Shown here: positions 1 through 8,042 of the stretch, in pieces
Numbering within the stretch: position 1 is the stretch's first letter
How the letters are laid out: each line of letters begins with the position of its first letter
Source: Spirosoma aureum
GTDB taxonomy: Bacteria > Bacteroidota > Bacteroidia > Cytophagales > Spirosomataceae
Length of the DNA stretch: 64,000 bases
Assembly (NCBI RefSeq): GCF_011604685.1
Contig: NZ_CP050063.1
Span: 3,990,501 to 4,054,500, forward strand
Reading direction: 5' to 3'
Notes under the pieces: model-generated
Seen by the model: only the letters and a program-made list of their open reading frames with translations
What the model was told of the DNA's origin: nothing
Databases searched by the model: none
Program-made: the position numbers and the translations under genes

Positions 1-1280
1 TTAATGTTCGGCGCATTTTTTCGGTAAAAAGTTAATGGGAGACCGCTTTCCGTTTCAAATGGCGTACGCGAAAAACAATAAATAGTGGGTTCTGAATCCT
101 TAAATGTATTTGTCAACTTTCTGGTAAATTCTATTGCTTGATAATACGGATTTAAGATTAAAAATAAAATTAGTACCAGTGTATTAAGTGCAATACTGAA
201 ATATGAAATTCCTTTTAGGAAATTGCGAATCCCTGTTCGGGCACGTTGATAATAAGTAATAAATGACTCTAAACCCCAGCCTGCTATAACCGGTAACACA
301 TTGACTATCGGGAACATAAATCGTTCTTCCTTGTGTGCTACCAAGCAATGGCCTATAATAAAAAACGCGACGGCAAAAACCAGCGGCTGACGATATTGTT
401 GCCCAGCGCCTTTCAGGCTGTAATAAAAAAGAAAAATACTAAGCGGTGGCGTGCCAATAACCAGAGCCAGCAATAAGATATACCACAAAAAACTGGAGGT
501 GCCAAATTCAGCTGCTTTACCGTCTATAATATTTACCCGGTAATAATCGAAGGGGGTAAAAACCAACTGGTGATAAAAATGATAATCTAAAAAAATATTA
601 ATGGCTACTCCTGCGGAAAAACCAATCGCCATAGGCAACAGATTTACATATTTTCTGTCGATAAACAGAAACCATATACCAAAGCCAACAATACCAAATG
701 CTATTTGAAAACGGAAATAAAAAGCCAGGCTAAACAGGAAACCTGTTAATAATACATATAGAAACTTTTCTTTTTTTAGTTCATACAATAGAATGGCACC
801 GAAGAATACAATTGACGATGCCATTTCAGAACTAAATAATGTACGGATATAGGGAAGTGACCAGGATAAATTGATAAGTAACAGGACCAGGTATAGTAGT
901 TTTTTATTGGACTTAAAATAATAAATGCCAATCGCGTTAAATACGACAAAACCCAGCAGTCCAAAAATAAGGCGCAGGATTGCCAGTTGTACGAAGGCAT
1001 CATATATATGGAAAAACCGACAGGCGATAATAAATCCCGAAAACAGATAAACTTGTACGGTTGGCCGTATATGGCTCTTTAATTCCCAGACACTGGTAGC
1101 ACCGGAAGGTTCCCCCAGTTGCCAGGAAGAAAACTCGATTAATTGAAAATGCTGGTCAGGATGAAGGAATCCAACCTGAGTAATAGAGAAAATGATTTGT
1201 ACAAGCAGGGAAAAGAACAAAAGCCACCGTAAACGTGAATCGTCAATCCTGAATCGTGAATTTATTTCCATTTTGAACAT
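1..1280 (-). CDS. GT22 (Alg9/PIG-B-like) mannosyltransferase homologue, C-terminus beyond window
   Basis: An open frame of 426 codons runs off the left edge. It encodes a polytopic membrane protein. A first-loop motif HPDQHFQ (about residues 40-46) and a later HKEERFMFP (about residue 312) are the two hallmarks of glycosyltransferase family 22, whose members transfer mannose from polyprenyl-phosphate-mannose on the periplasmic or luminal side of a membrane. About eight to ten hydrophobic segments lie between and after them. Starts ATG 1280 and ATG 1271 are in frame; neither has a clear ribosome site. A GT2 enzyme and another large membrane glycosyltransferase candidate lie 2-4 kb away, which fits lipid-linked glycan synthesis. 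The mannose donor and the acceptor are inferred from the family, not shown. Confidence 0.8.
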   Translation of the reverse strand, partial: MFKMEINSRFRIDDSRLRWLLFFSLLVQIIFSITQVGFLHPDQHFQLIEFSSWQLGEPSGATSVWELKSHIRPTVQVYLFSGFIIACRFFHIYDAFVQLAILRLIFGLLGFVVFNAIGIYYFKSNKKLLYLVLLLINLSWSLPYIRTLFSSEMASSIVFFGAILLYELKKEKFLYVLLTGFLFSLAFYFRFQIAFGIVGFGIWFLFIDRKYVNLLPMAIGFSAGVAINIFLDYHFYHQLVFTPFDYYRVNIIDGKAAEFGTSSFLWYILLLALVIGTPPLSIFLFYYSLKGAGQQYRQPLVFAVAFFIIGHCLVAHKEERFMFPIVNVLPVIAGWGLESFITYYQRARTGIRNFLKGISYFSIALNTLVLILFLILNPYYQAIEFTRKLTNTFKDSEPTIYCFSRTPFETESGLPLTFYRKNAPNI

Positions 1281-1283
1281 CAC

Positions 1284-1475
1284 TTATTGATGTGCGGGTA
1301 AGTTGATTTTTGTATTCTGATTGTTACGATAGCGCCTTACAAACAAGCCTTCCAGAAAAGGCTGTTGCGTCGTTGTGTAGCGTTGAAAAAATAGACCTGA
1401 GTCAGACTGCTCAGGCAATTCCTTAGGGTCTCGAATGGGCATTGAAGCGGCAGACACCCTTGTAAATACCTTCAT
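1284..1475 (-). CDS. Possible small protein upstream of the GT22 gene
   Basis: A 63-codon ATG frame whose stop lies 3 bases before the GT22 start, so translational coupling is possible. The product is hydrophilic, without signal peptide or membrane segment, and I recognise no domain. Codon choice is not obviously unlike its neighbours, and there is no competing gene on either strand. It could be a real leader-type protein, the remnant of a longer gene, or chance. Low certainty. Confidence 0.25.
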   Translation of the reverse strand: MKVFTRVSAASMPIRDPKELPEQSDSGLFFQRYTTTQQPFLEGLFVRRYRNNQNTKINLPAHQ

Positions 1476-1694
1476 GGGATGTAAACATAATACAAAATCA
1501 TTTCACCACTTATCGTACGGGTTTTGAGCTTATCCTGTAAGGTTTGCTTAGCTAGACAAAACTATAACAGGCACCAAACCGCATGCTGAGTCTTATTTGA
1601 TTAATATAGAGCTAATAAGGAAACGTAATGTCTTTTGTCCAGTATGATCGATTCATCGTTGCCTTTGCTTGTTTATCTGACTTTACCCATTCCA

Positions 1695-2924
1695 ATGCAG
1701 CGCCGACAATTTCTCCAGAAAACGATTGTAAGCAGTAGTCTGCTCGCTAATCCCAGCGTTTTTAACCAGAATCAAACAGCTGGCAGTGAATTGCCTGCCT
1801 GGAAATTGCCTGATCTGCACAAAGCGATTGCTGATCCTGTACTCATTCGATCCGTTGAATTGCTTAAGACGCAGGGACAATTGATGGTGGTGGTAACTGC
1901 GCAGGACGGAACAAAGGGCATTACCCAATGCAACGAACGGATGCAGAATCTGACCTCGTTATTGAAAGGGCTTGTCATTGAGCACTTTACGGGGAAAGAT
2001 GCACGCGATCTGCCGCAGTTAATTGACGATTCTTACCGTCTCAATTCGAACTACAAATATGCCGGTATGTCGCTCTGGAACTGCATTGGTTCTGTCGAAA
2101 TTGCCGTTTGGGATCTGTTGGGGCGCCTAAGCAAAAAACCAGTCTATCAGTTACTGGGAAAACCCCTTCGGAATCAATATGAGGTATATATTTCTGATTT
2201 TGATCGGGGCACCGATACCGCAGATGTTGTTGAGCGACTGGCGCAGAAACTGGCTGCTACAGGCGCTAAAGGGGTAAAAATCAAGGTTGGTGGACGCATG
2301 AGAAATACGCCGGAGGATGACCGCCGAACGCGACTTTTCGTTCCTTTAGTCCGCAAGAAATTAGGGAGTAAGATCACAATCTATGCCGATGCAAACGGTT
2401 CATATACACCGGAAGAAGGTATTGAGATTGGCCATATGCTGGAAGATAATGGAGTTGCCATTTTTGAGGAGCCCTGCAATTTTGAAGATGAAGAAGGATT
2501 GCGACGTGTAAATAAATCACTCACAAAACTCCGGCTGGCGGGTGGAGAGCAGGACACTAGTCTCTACCGATTTGAGCGATTGGCACGAACAGATGTCTAT
2601 GATTTATTACAGGCTGATATCTATTATAACGGCGGTATTTTACGAGGGTTGCAGGTCGCTGAAATTGCCCGAACCTACGGTAAAACTATAGCGCCACATA
2701 CGCCTAAATCTGATCCGCTTATTGCTCCATTCTGGCACTTAGCCGCCATTTGCCCCAACCTATATGGCCTTCAGGAGTTTGTCTATGAACTGAATAGCAA
2801 ACCAGCTACCTGGTATGAACCCGCCATTCGAGTGCAGGGTGGTGTCATGCAAATACCCAATACACCAGGATTAGGAATCAACTACGACGAACAGATCTGG
2901 AAATCGGCCGAACGGATTGTGTAA
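1695..2924 (+). CDS. Exported mandelate racemase/muconate lactonizing-type enolase superfamily protein
   Basis: A 409-residue enolase-superfamily enzyme of the mandelate racemase group, which abstracts the proton alpha to a carboxylate, typically in sugar-acid dehydration or racemisation. Visible features are the KxK motif (VKIKVGG), the three metal ligands in YADANGS, FEEP and AGGEQD, and the histidine in APHTP. The start ATG 1695 is preferred because it gives a Tat-like leader (MQRRQFLQK followed by a hydrophobic stretch); TTG 1635 and ATG 1644 upstream are also in frame but would bury the leader. It stands alone between minus-strand genes. An exported member is less common than cytosolic ones. 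The substrate cannot be told from sequence. Confidence 0.85.
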   Translation: MQRRQFLQKTIVSSSLLANPSVFNQNQTAGSELPAWKLPDLHKAIADPVLIRSVELLKTQGQLMVVVTAQDGTKGITQCNERMQNLTSLLKGLVIEHFTGKDARDLPQLIDDSYRLNSNYKYAGMSLWNCIGSVEIAVWDLLGRLSKKPVYQLLGKPLRNQYEVYISDFDRGTDTADVVERLAQKLAATGAKGVKIKVGGRMRNTPEDDRRTRLFVPLVRKKLGSKITIYADANGSYTPEEGIEIGHMLEDNGVAIFEEPCNFEDEEGLRRVNKSLTKLRLAGGEQDTSLYRFERLARTDVYDLLQADIYYNGGILRGLQVAEIARTYGKTIAPHTPKSDPLIAPFWHLAAICPNLYGLQEFVYELNSKPATWYEPAIRVQGGVMQIPNTPGLGINYDEQIWKSAERIV

Positions 2925-3026
2925 CTGATTAGCTTTGTTTGTACCGAATTTTAGCCTGTTATAACCCCGTTTTATAGTCACTTTTCGGTGAAATTTATTG
3001 GCCTGGTCGTCTCATTATTGTGCCTT

Positions 3027-3740
3027 TTACGCTACAAAAAGATTGTATTTTAAAATAGCATACATAGCCCTGAAGCCGTCTCGCCAGCCAATTTTTTTGC
3101 CATCAGAATACGTACGGCCATAGTAAGAGATACCAACTTCGTAGATGCGAATACCAGGAACACGGGCCAGTTTTGCCGTGATCTCCGGTTCGAAGCCAAA
3201 TCGTTTTTCCCGAAGATCGATTCGTTGGATCAATGCTGTTCGGAATACCTTGTAGCATGTTTCCATATCGGTCAGGTTCAGGTCCGTAAATATATTAGAC
3301 ACCAGCGTCAGAATTTTATTGCCCACAGAATGCCAGAAATACAGCACCCTGTGTGGGTGGTTGCCAATAAATCGGGTGCCATAAACAACATCGGCTTTCC
3401 CGTCTATCAGGGGCTGAAGCAATAATATATATTCGCTGGGGTCATACTCCAGATCGGCATCCTGAATGATGAGCCAGTCGCCGGTAGCTAGCTGAATGCC
3501 AGTGCGCAGAGCCGCCCCTTTCCCCTGATTCGTTGGTTGACAAACATAGTGTGTACTTACATCCGGGTAGCCCTGCTGGAATGCCCTGACAAGCAGACCC
3601 GTGTGATCCGTCGAACAGTCATCGACTACAATGATCTCTTTCTGGATGGACAACGGAAGTGGAGACGCGGCCACCTTGTGCAATAGTTCTGTAATGGTAC
3701 GTTCTTCGTTATAGGCGGGAATAACAATGCTCAGGATCAT
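3027..3740 (-). CDS. Family 2 glycosyltransferase (DPM1/GtrB-like)
   Basis: A 237-residue GT-A fold enzyme. It opens with the typical [10 protein letters not shown] strand, has VVDDCS for nucleotide-sugar binding and QDADLEYDP for the metal-binding DxD-like site, and keeps the conserved [12 protein letters not shown] segment near the end. This form resembles polyprenyl-phosphate sugar synthases, which charge a lipid carrier on the cytoplasmic face. There are no C-terminal membrane helices, so it would be soluble or peripheral. Its ATG overlaps the stop of the upstream membrane-protein gene by 4 bases (ATGA), so the two are coupled and probably act in one glycan pathway. Confidence 0.88.
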   Translation of the reverse strand: MILSIVIPAYNEERTITELLHKVAASPLPLSIQKEIIVVDDCSTDHTGLLVRAFQQGYPDVSTHYVCQPTNQGKGAALRTGIQLATGDWLIIQDADLEYDPSEYILLLQPLIDGKADVVYGTRFIGNHPHRVLYFWHSVGNKILTLVSNIFTDLNLTDMETCYKVFRTALIQRIDLREKRFGFEPEITAKLARVPGIRIYEVGISYYGRTYSDGKKIGWRDGFRAMYAILKYNLFVA

Positions 3741-5473
3741 TTTGGTGGTAGTTGGATAGAGTTATGTGCCAATGTGTCAATGGTTGGGTGAGTTAATCTA
3801 AAGCCCTCCGCAATGGTCTTTCCCCTCAGTTGCAAATCATCTGAAAAGAATGGTGTGCAGGGTTGTTCAATGTCTAAACATGCCTCGCATGGCGCGCGTG
3901 GAACAACTACCGCCAGGCCACTACGGGTTCTGTGAAAGTCGTAGTATGTGGTTTGTGCTTCAGAATTAATGTGGCTTAACTTTGCAGGTATGAGTAGAAG
4001 ATCGACCAGTGAATTGAGATTGTGATTCCCCCTTCTAACCGCAGCGAAAACGAATAAACCGATCAGCGTTAGTCCGACTAATCCCGTAGCAATTCGTGTA
4101 GGCAACGGTCGCTGGAGTAGGTGTAGGTTATGAATGGGTAATAAAGCGGCTATCCAGATAAAGGCATAACCAAACCGGAATTCGGGAGCTTTCAAAAACC
4201 AAAATAAAAATCCGGCCAGAGCTACTATATAAGCTGGCAACAACCTCCGCAGACGCTCGTGGCCATAAATGTATTGGGAGGCCATCAACAGGGGCGACAC
4301 TACGGCCATAATGAACGTAGGCCGGTTGGGCCAGTTGTACCAGAACCACCAGTGGGTCCACCACCAAGATACCCATCGGGCAAACGGCCAGGTGAGTTTT
4401 TCTGGATCGAATTTGGTTTCGGGAAGGTGAAAGCGTGCCCAAAACGTAACGAAATCTTGTTCAAAACGAACCGCGTTTTTAGCCAATTTCCAATCGACCG
4501 AAACTAGATCAAGTTCAGTAAATGGGAAGATTAGATAGCCTGACAGAATAACGTTCCGGGCCAGCCAGGGGCCAATAAGCAAACAAGCTAGTATCATTAC
4601 CCAGATTCCATGTTTCCACCTAAGCCAGTGCCGGTGCTCATAGGCCACAAACGGCAGGAGTAGCAGGATTGGCAGCGTAGCTAGTTTCACGGTCAGGCAT
4701 GTGAATACTAATGCTACCAGCAAAAACGCCCGGAATCGATTACTGTTTCTGGTGTCATCAAGCCATACTAAAAATACGAAAAGTGTTAACAATGTGGCCC
4801 ATACGTCTGTGCCAGGTGCATTGACCTGGCGGATCAAAAAAAATAAGGTCAGACACACTATGCTGAGTTGAAGATTCCGCAAAACGGGACTCAGATTGAG
4901 CCGCTGAAGTTGCCCGATACTGTAACCCCCAAAGAGGAGAAGCAGGAAACCGTTGAGCGGGAACAGCGTTTGATTAGCCAGATCTGTAAAGCCGAAAGCA
5001 GCTCCAATCACAAAAAAGCTGGAATTAAAAGCCAGACGACTGAATAGATTGCCAAGTCCTGGAATAGCCGCATACCGCTCAACATACCGGATAGTGGGCA
5101 GGTGATAGGTACCACTATCGGGATTGGCAGGACGTTCGATGGCATAGAATAGTACAACTATGACGAGTATCCAACATACAGGCTGTCGGACAAGTTTGTG
5201 AAAATTGGTCATAGCCCCACGTATCGGACGATTCGCCAATTGCCAGTTTATAAAAATAACCAGCAACGCTAGACCTGCAACAAACCAGAAATTAGTCGGG
5301 AAGAAAATTGAGACGAACTGCAACACACTGATTACACCAATCAGACCCACCAGGACCGTTTCAGTTGGGGAAACCGTTCCTGGCCAATGGCGTTGCAGGA
5401 CAAGCACAATGACCTCGCCCAGCACCAACAATAGTATGTAAAGTAGAGCCCATAGAAGTAAGAGTATTAGCAT
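3737..5473 (-). CDS. Large polytopic membrane protein, glycosyltransferase-like (LIC_10190 type)
   Basis: A 578-residue protein with about a dozen hydrophobic segments and a short C-terminal soluble part containing a CEACxxxxxPC-like cysteine cluster. A loop near residue 120 ([18 protein letters not shown]) sits where GT-C enzymes carry their acidic catalytic residue, and the general architecture resembles LIC_10190 family membrane proteins and GT39-like transferases. It is translationally coupled to the GT2 gene that follows. I infer transfer of a lipid-linked sugar at the periplasmic face. The exact family is from memory and should be treated as tentative. Confidence 0.7.
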   Translation of the reverse strand: MLILLLLWALLYILLLVLGEVIVLVLQRHWPGTVSPTETVLVGLIGVISVLQFVSIFFPTNFWFVAGLALLVIFINWQLANRPIRGAMTNFHKLVRQPVCWILVIVVLFYAIERPANPDSGTYHLPTIRYVERYAAIPGLGNLFSRLAFNSSFFVIGAAFGFTDLANQTLFPLNGFLLLLFGGYSIGQLQRLNLSPVLRNLQLSIVCLTLFFLIRQVNAPGTDVWATLLTLFVFLVWLDDTRNSNRFRAFLLVALVFTCLTVKLATLPILLLLPFVAYEHRHWLRWKHGIWVMILACLLIGPWLARNVILSGYLIFPFTELDLVSVDWKLAKNAVRFEQDFVTFWARFHLPETKFDPEKLTWPFARWVSWWWTHWWFWYNWPNRPTFIMAVVSPLLMASQYIYGHERLRRLLPAYIVALAGFLFWFLKAPEFRFGYAFIWIAALLPIHNLHLLQRPLPTRIATGLVGLTLIGLFVFAAVRRGNHNLNSLVDLLLIPAKLSHINSEAQTTYYDFHRTRSGLAVVVPRAPCEACLDIEQPCTPFFSDDLQLRGKTIAEGFRLTHPTIDTLAHNSIQLPPK

Positions 5474-5905
5474 GTTATGTTGGATAGCGTAATGCGATAA
5501 ATTAGTGGCGATCTAGCTGTGGCAATACTCTGACTGGAGTATTGGTTGCGGATTGACGAAGAGTTAGAACCAAACCTCAACCAGTTATTCTTTGCACTTC
5601 TTTTTCGTAAAAGACATCCTACATACTGATTAGTCAACGCGTTGCTAATCAGTATGTAGGATGCTCTCTTTCGGGGATAAAATTATTGGACTTACTGCTA
5701 AATCAACTTCTCGATTTGAGACAGATCCTGTCAATTTAGGGACAAAAGATACTGATCCGCAGGACAATGGTGCGTTGTAGGCTCATGAGCACAGGTTTTT
5801 CGGAACCAGCGCATAGAATGAACAGTCATGTTCCGTAAGAATCAGGACAGCTTCAGAAACGGGTAAGCCTTACTTATGAGAATGGTAGAATGTGCTTCGG
5901 GTCGT
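5474..5905. other. Non-coding region with one large palindrome
   Basis: A 432-base gap upstream of the membrane protein gene and downstream of the SUMF1-sialidase gene (both on the minus strand). I see no convincing open frame. The only structured element is the 49-base palindrome listed separately. The rest may hold the promoter of the glycosyltransferase pair. Confidence 0.5.
5615..5663. repeat. Near-perfect 49-bp palindrome (terminator or mobile palindrome)
   Basis: Arms 5615-5633 and 5645-5663 are exact reverse complements (19 bases, beginning CATCCTACATACTG). The 11-base loop contains a further palindrome, CAACG/CGTTG, so almost the whole element can pair with itself apart from one unpaired T. 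On the minus strand the stem is followed by TCTTTT, so it may terminate the SUMF1-sialidase transcript. Confidence 0.7.
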
Positions 5906-7963
5906 TTAAGGATACACTGGTAACTGTTTCAGCCAGGCCAGATTGAATCGATAGTGCTGGCTACTGCTGACCAGATGAATCAGGTTGTCGGGTGTTTGCG
6001 TAATCGCCAGGTAGCCTTTAGGTTCGGCGTGGGTGGCGTCCATATCAAAAGCACCTGTCCAGGCTCCGCCATTCAGGAATCGGTAGTTTCCATCGGTTAG
6101 CAGTTTCTTCACCGGCCAGGTTTTACCCTCATCGTATGATAAGGCAGCATACATGCCGTACCCTTTCATTGTTTTGCCTGATTCACCCGTAAAAAGCAGT
6201 CCGTTCTTGCCTTCATTCGCTTCATCGGGATGATGTGTAAAGGAAATTAGCAGCAATGGCCCTTCATTGAGCCGAAACAGAACCAGCCGCTGACCACTCC
6301 AGACCGGAGGAAATTCAGAAGCCTGGTACGTCCATGTTTTACCCATATCGTGCGATACACTCATCGGCATCCGTGGGCCACTCGAATCGGGACCGGGCAG
6401 ATCGTCTTTGCGGCCAAGAGCTAATAGGCTACCGTCTTTCAACTGGACGACACCCGCATGAATACCCGCAATCAAACCGCCCGTTGCTCCATTCTGATAC
6501 TCCGGCTTTTGTGGGTCGGTATAGGGGTTGATCCAGGTTTGGCCACGGTCTTTACTAACGTGAATGGCGGTTCCACCGGTGGGCCCTGGGTCGGCATCAC
6601 CCGCCTGGATAAGCCAGCCCTCCCGCGTCTGAAGTAGTCCGGCAATAACCTGATTTCGTTTTGTGTGTTCGGGATCGGCCAGTCGGGGAGCTGACCAGGA
6701 AGCCCCATTATCGTGGCTTTCCCGGAAGGTGATGGCCAGATTTTTCCAGTCTCCGTCAGTTTCAACTCCGTTAAGGTGAAAGATTGTGCCCTTCCCATCG
6801 TGTAGAAGCGATGTGCCGGTCATATTGCGGTCAGGGACTTTAAAAAACTCGGATGGCTCATCCCAAACCTGTTTACCAGATCGTAACCGACTCCCAAGAA
6901 TGGTCATCTCCCGGCCTGATTCTTCGTTCGTAGAAAACCAGGCTGCTAGCATATCCCCATTCGGGCACCAGGTAATGGCCGGACAGTGGTTATGGGAGAA
7001 AAAGGGAATACCGGCTGTACAAACGGGTTTATTGACGTAGCGAATAGGCTCCATAAATATGGGCTTTGTCGAGGAAACAGTTTTCCAGACGAACGGCTTC
7101 TGAGCCACCTGTTGCATAACCGCTGTTGCTGGTTCTGCCGGAAGGGGAGTAGAGGTAACGGCTTCGGCCTGCACAACCCGGAAACCGACCAGCCAGCTTT
7201 TGTCGCTGGGGAGCATACCCAGTCGGTTCGACGAACGCAGATAACGGACGGGTGTTCCATGACTACCTCCACGCGTTACACGATACAGCCCACTGATTCG
7301 TCCTGTCGGATTGATTTGCTCCCCAGCCCGGTAGGGACCATACCAGTCAGCACACCATTCTTCAACGTTACCGTGCATGTCGTGCAAACCAAACGCATTG
7401 GTCGGACTCTGCCCTACCTGCAACGAAACAACTACCGGATCGCGGTCAGTTTTCTGGCTCTTGTGGTAAGCAGTCGCAAGTTTACTACCGGTCGAAAAAT
7501 CCGAGGTGGTACCGGCGCGGCAGGTATATTCCCACTCCGCTTCAGTGGGAAGTCGATAAGGTTTACCCTCTTTCTGGGTGAGCCACCTGCAGAATGCCAG
7601 GGCTTCGTCATAAGTGACAAATACAACGGCTTCGTCATCGGCTTTCGAGAATCCCATTTTACCTCTCAAGGTTTTATGAGCCGGATCGAACGCTTCATAC
7701 TGCGCATTCGTAACTTCAGTAACTGCCATCAGAAATGGCATTGTAATACTGACTCGGTGCACCGGTTGTTCATCCGCATCTTCTCCATCGCGTTCAGAAC
7801 CCATATGAAAGACGCCTGCCTGAATCGGAACCAGGCGCATTCCTATTGAATTAGTCGATTGACTGAAGGCTATTTGAGAAAGTAGCGTGAAAAAGAAAAA
7901 TAGTCTGATCACTGTTCGTAAAGGTTTCGGTTTTAGGAAGGAAATTGGAATGAAAGAGATCAA
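5906..7963 (-). CDS. Secreted SUMF1-like domain fused to a BNR sialidase-like propeller
   Basis: A 685-residue exported protein. After a hydrophobic leader (RLFFFFTLLSQIAFS) come a SUMF1/FGE-like domain (about residues 38-270; IQAGVFHMGS, RLPTEAEWEYTCRAG, GLHDMHGNVEEWCADWYG, TRGGSHG, GFRVV) and then a sialidase-type six-bladed propeller (about 300-685). The propeller has at least four Asp boxes: SHDNGASW, SKDRGQTW, SHDMGKTW and SYDEGKTW. The paired cysteines that hold copper in true formylglycine-generating enzymes are absent, so sulfatase activation is unlikely. No ATG is available near the leader: TTG 7963 or GTG 7912 could start it, and the latter gives the neater signal peptide. A role in outer-surface glycan handling is inference. 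Confidence 0.82.
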   Translation of the reverse strand: MISFIPISFLKPKPLRTVIRLFFFFTLLSQIAFSQSTNSIGMRLVPIQAGVFHMGSERDGEDADEQPVHRVSITMPFLMAVTEVTNAQYEAFDPAHKTLRGKMGFSKADDEAVVFVTYDEALAFCRWLTQKEGKPYRLPTEAEWEYTCRAGTTSDFSTGSKLATAYHKSQKTDRDPVVVSLQVGQSPTNAFGLHDMHGNVEEWCADWYGPYRAGEQINPTGRISGLYRVTRGGSHGTPVRYLRSSNRLGMLPSDKSWLVGFRVVQAEAVTSTPLPAEPATAVMQQVAQKPFVWKTVSSTKPIFMEPIRYVNKPVCTAGIPFFSHNHCPAITWCPNGDMLAAWFSTNEESGREMTILGSRLRSGKQVWDEPSEFFKVPDRNMTGTSLLHDGKGTIFHLNGVETDGDWKNLAITFRESHDNGASWSAPRLADPEHTKRNQVIAGLLQTREGWLIQAGDADPGPTGGTAIHVSKDRGQTWINPYTDPQKPEYQNGATGGLIAGIHAGVVQLKDGSLLALGRKDDLPGPDSSGPRMPMSVSHDMGKTWTYQASEFPPVWSGQRLVLFRLNEGPLLLISFTHHPDEANEGKNGLLFTGESGKTMKGYGMYAALSYDEGKTWPVKKLLTDGNYRFLNGGAWTGAFDMDATHAEPKGYLAITQTPDNLIHLVSSSQHYRFNLAWLKQLPVYP

Positions 7964-8042
7964 CGTAACGAAAATTTACTCACAGATGAACAAAGAACAG
8001 GTGTTTACCGAAAAATAGTTTAGCCTGAGTGAGTAGTGAAAA

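Noticed and set aside
5474..5905. Insertion sequence remnant around the large palindrome
   Set aside because: There is no transposase fragment and no target duplication; the palindrome alone does not support an IS.
6986..7849. 287-codon open frame on the plus strand
   Set aside because: It lies fully antisense to the SUMF1 domain, whose motifs are unmistakable; the plus-strand translation is rich in Arg, Ser, Cys and His and has no domain.
5906..7963. True formylglycine-generating (sulfatase-activating) enzyme
   Set aside because: The paired active-site cysteines are missing and no sulfatase gene is present in the window.
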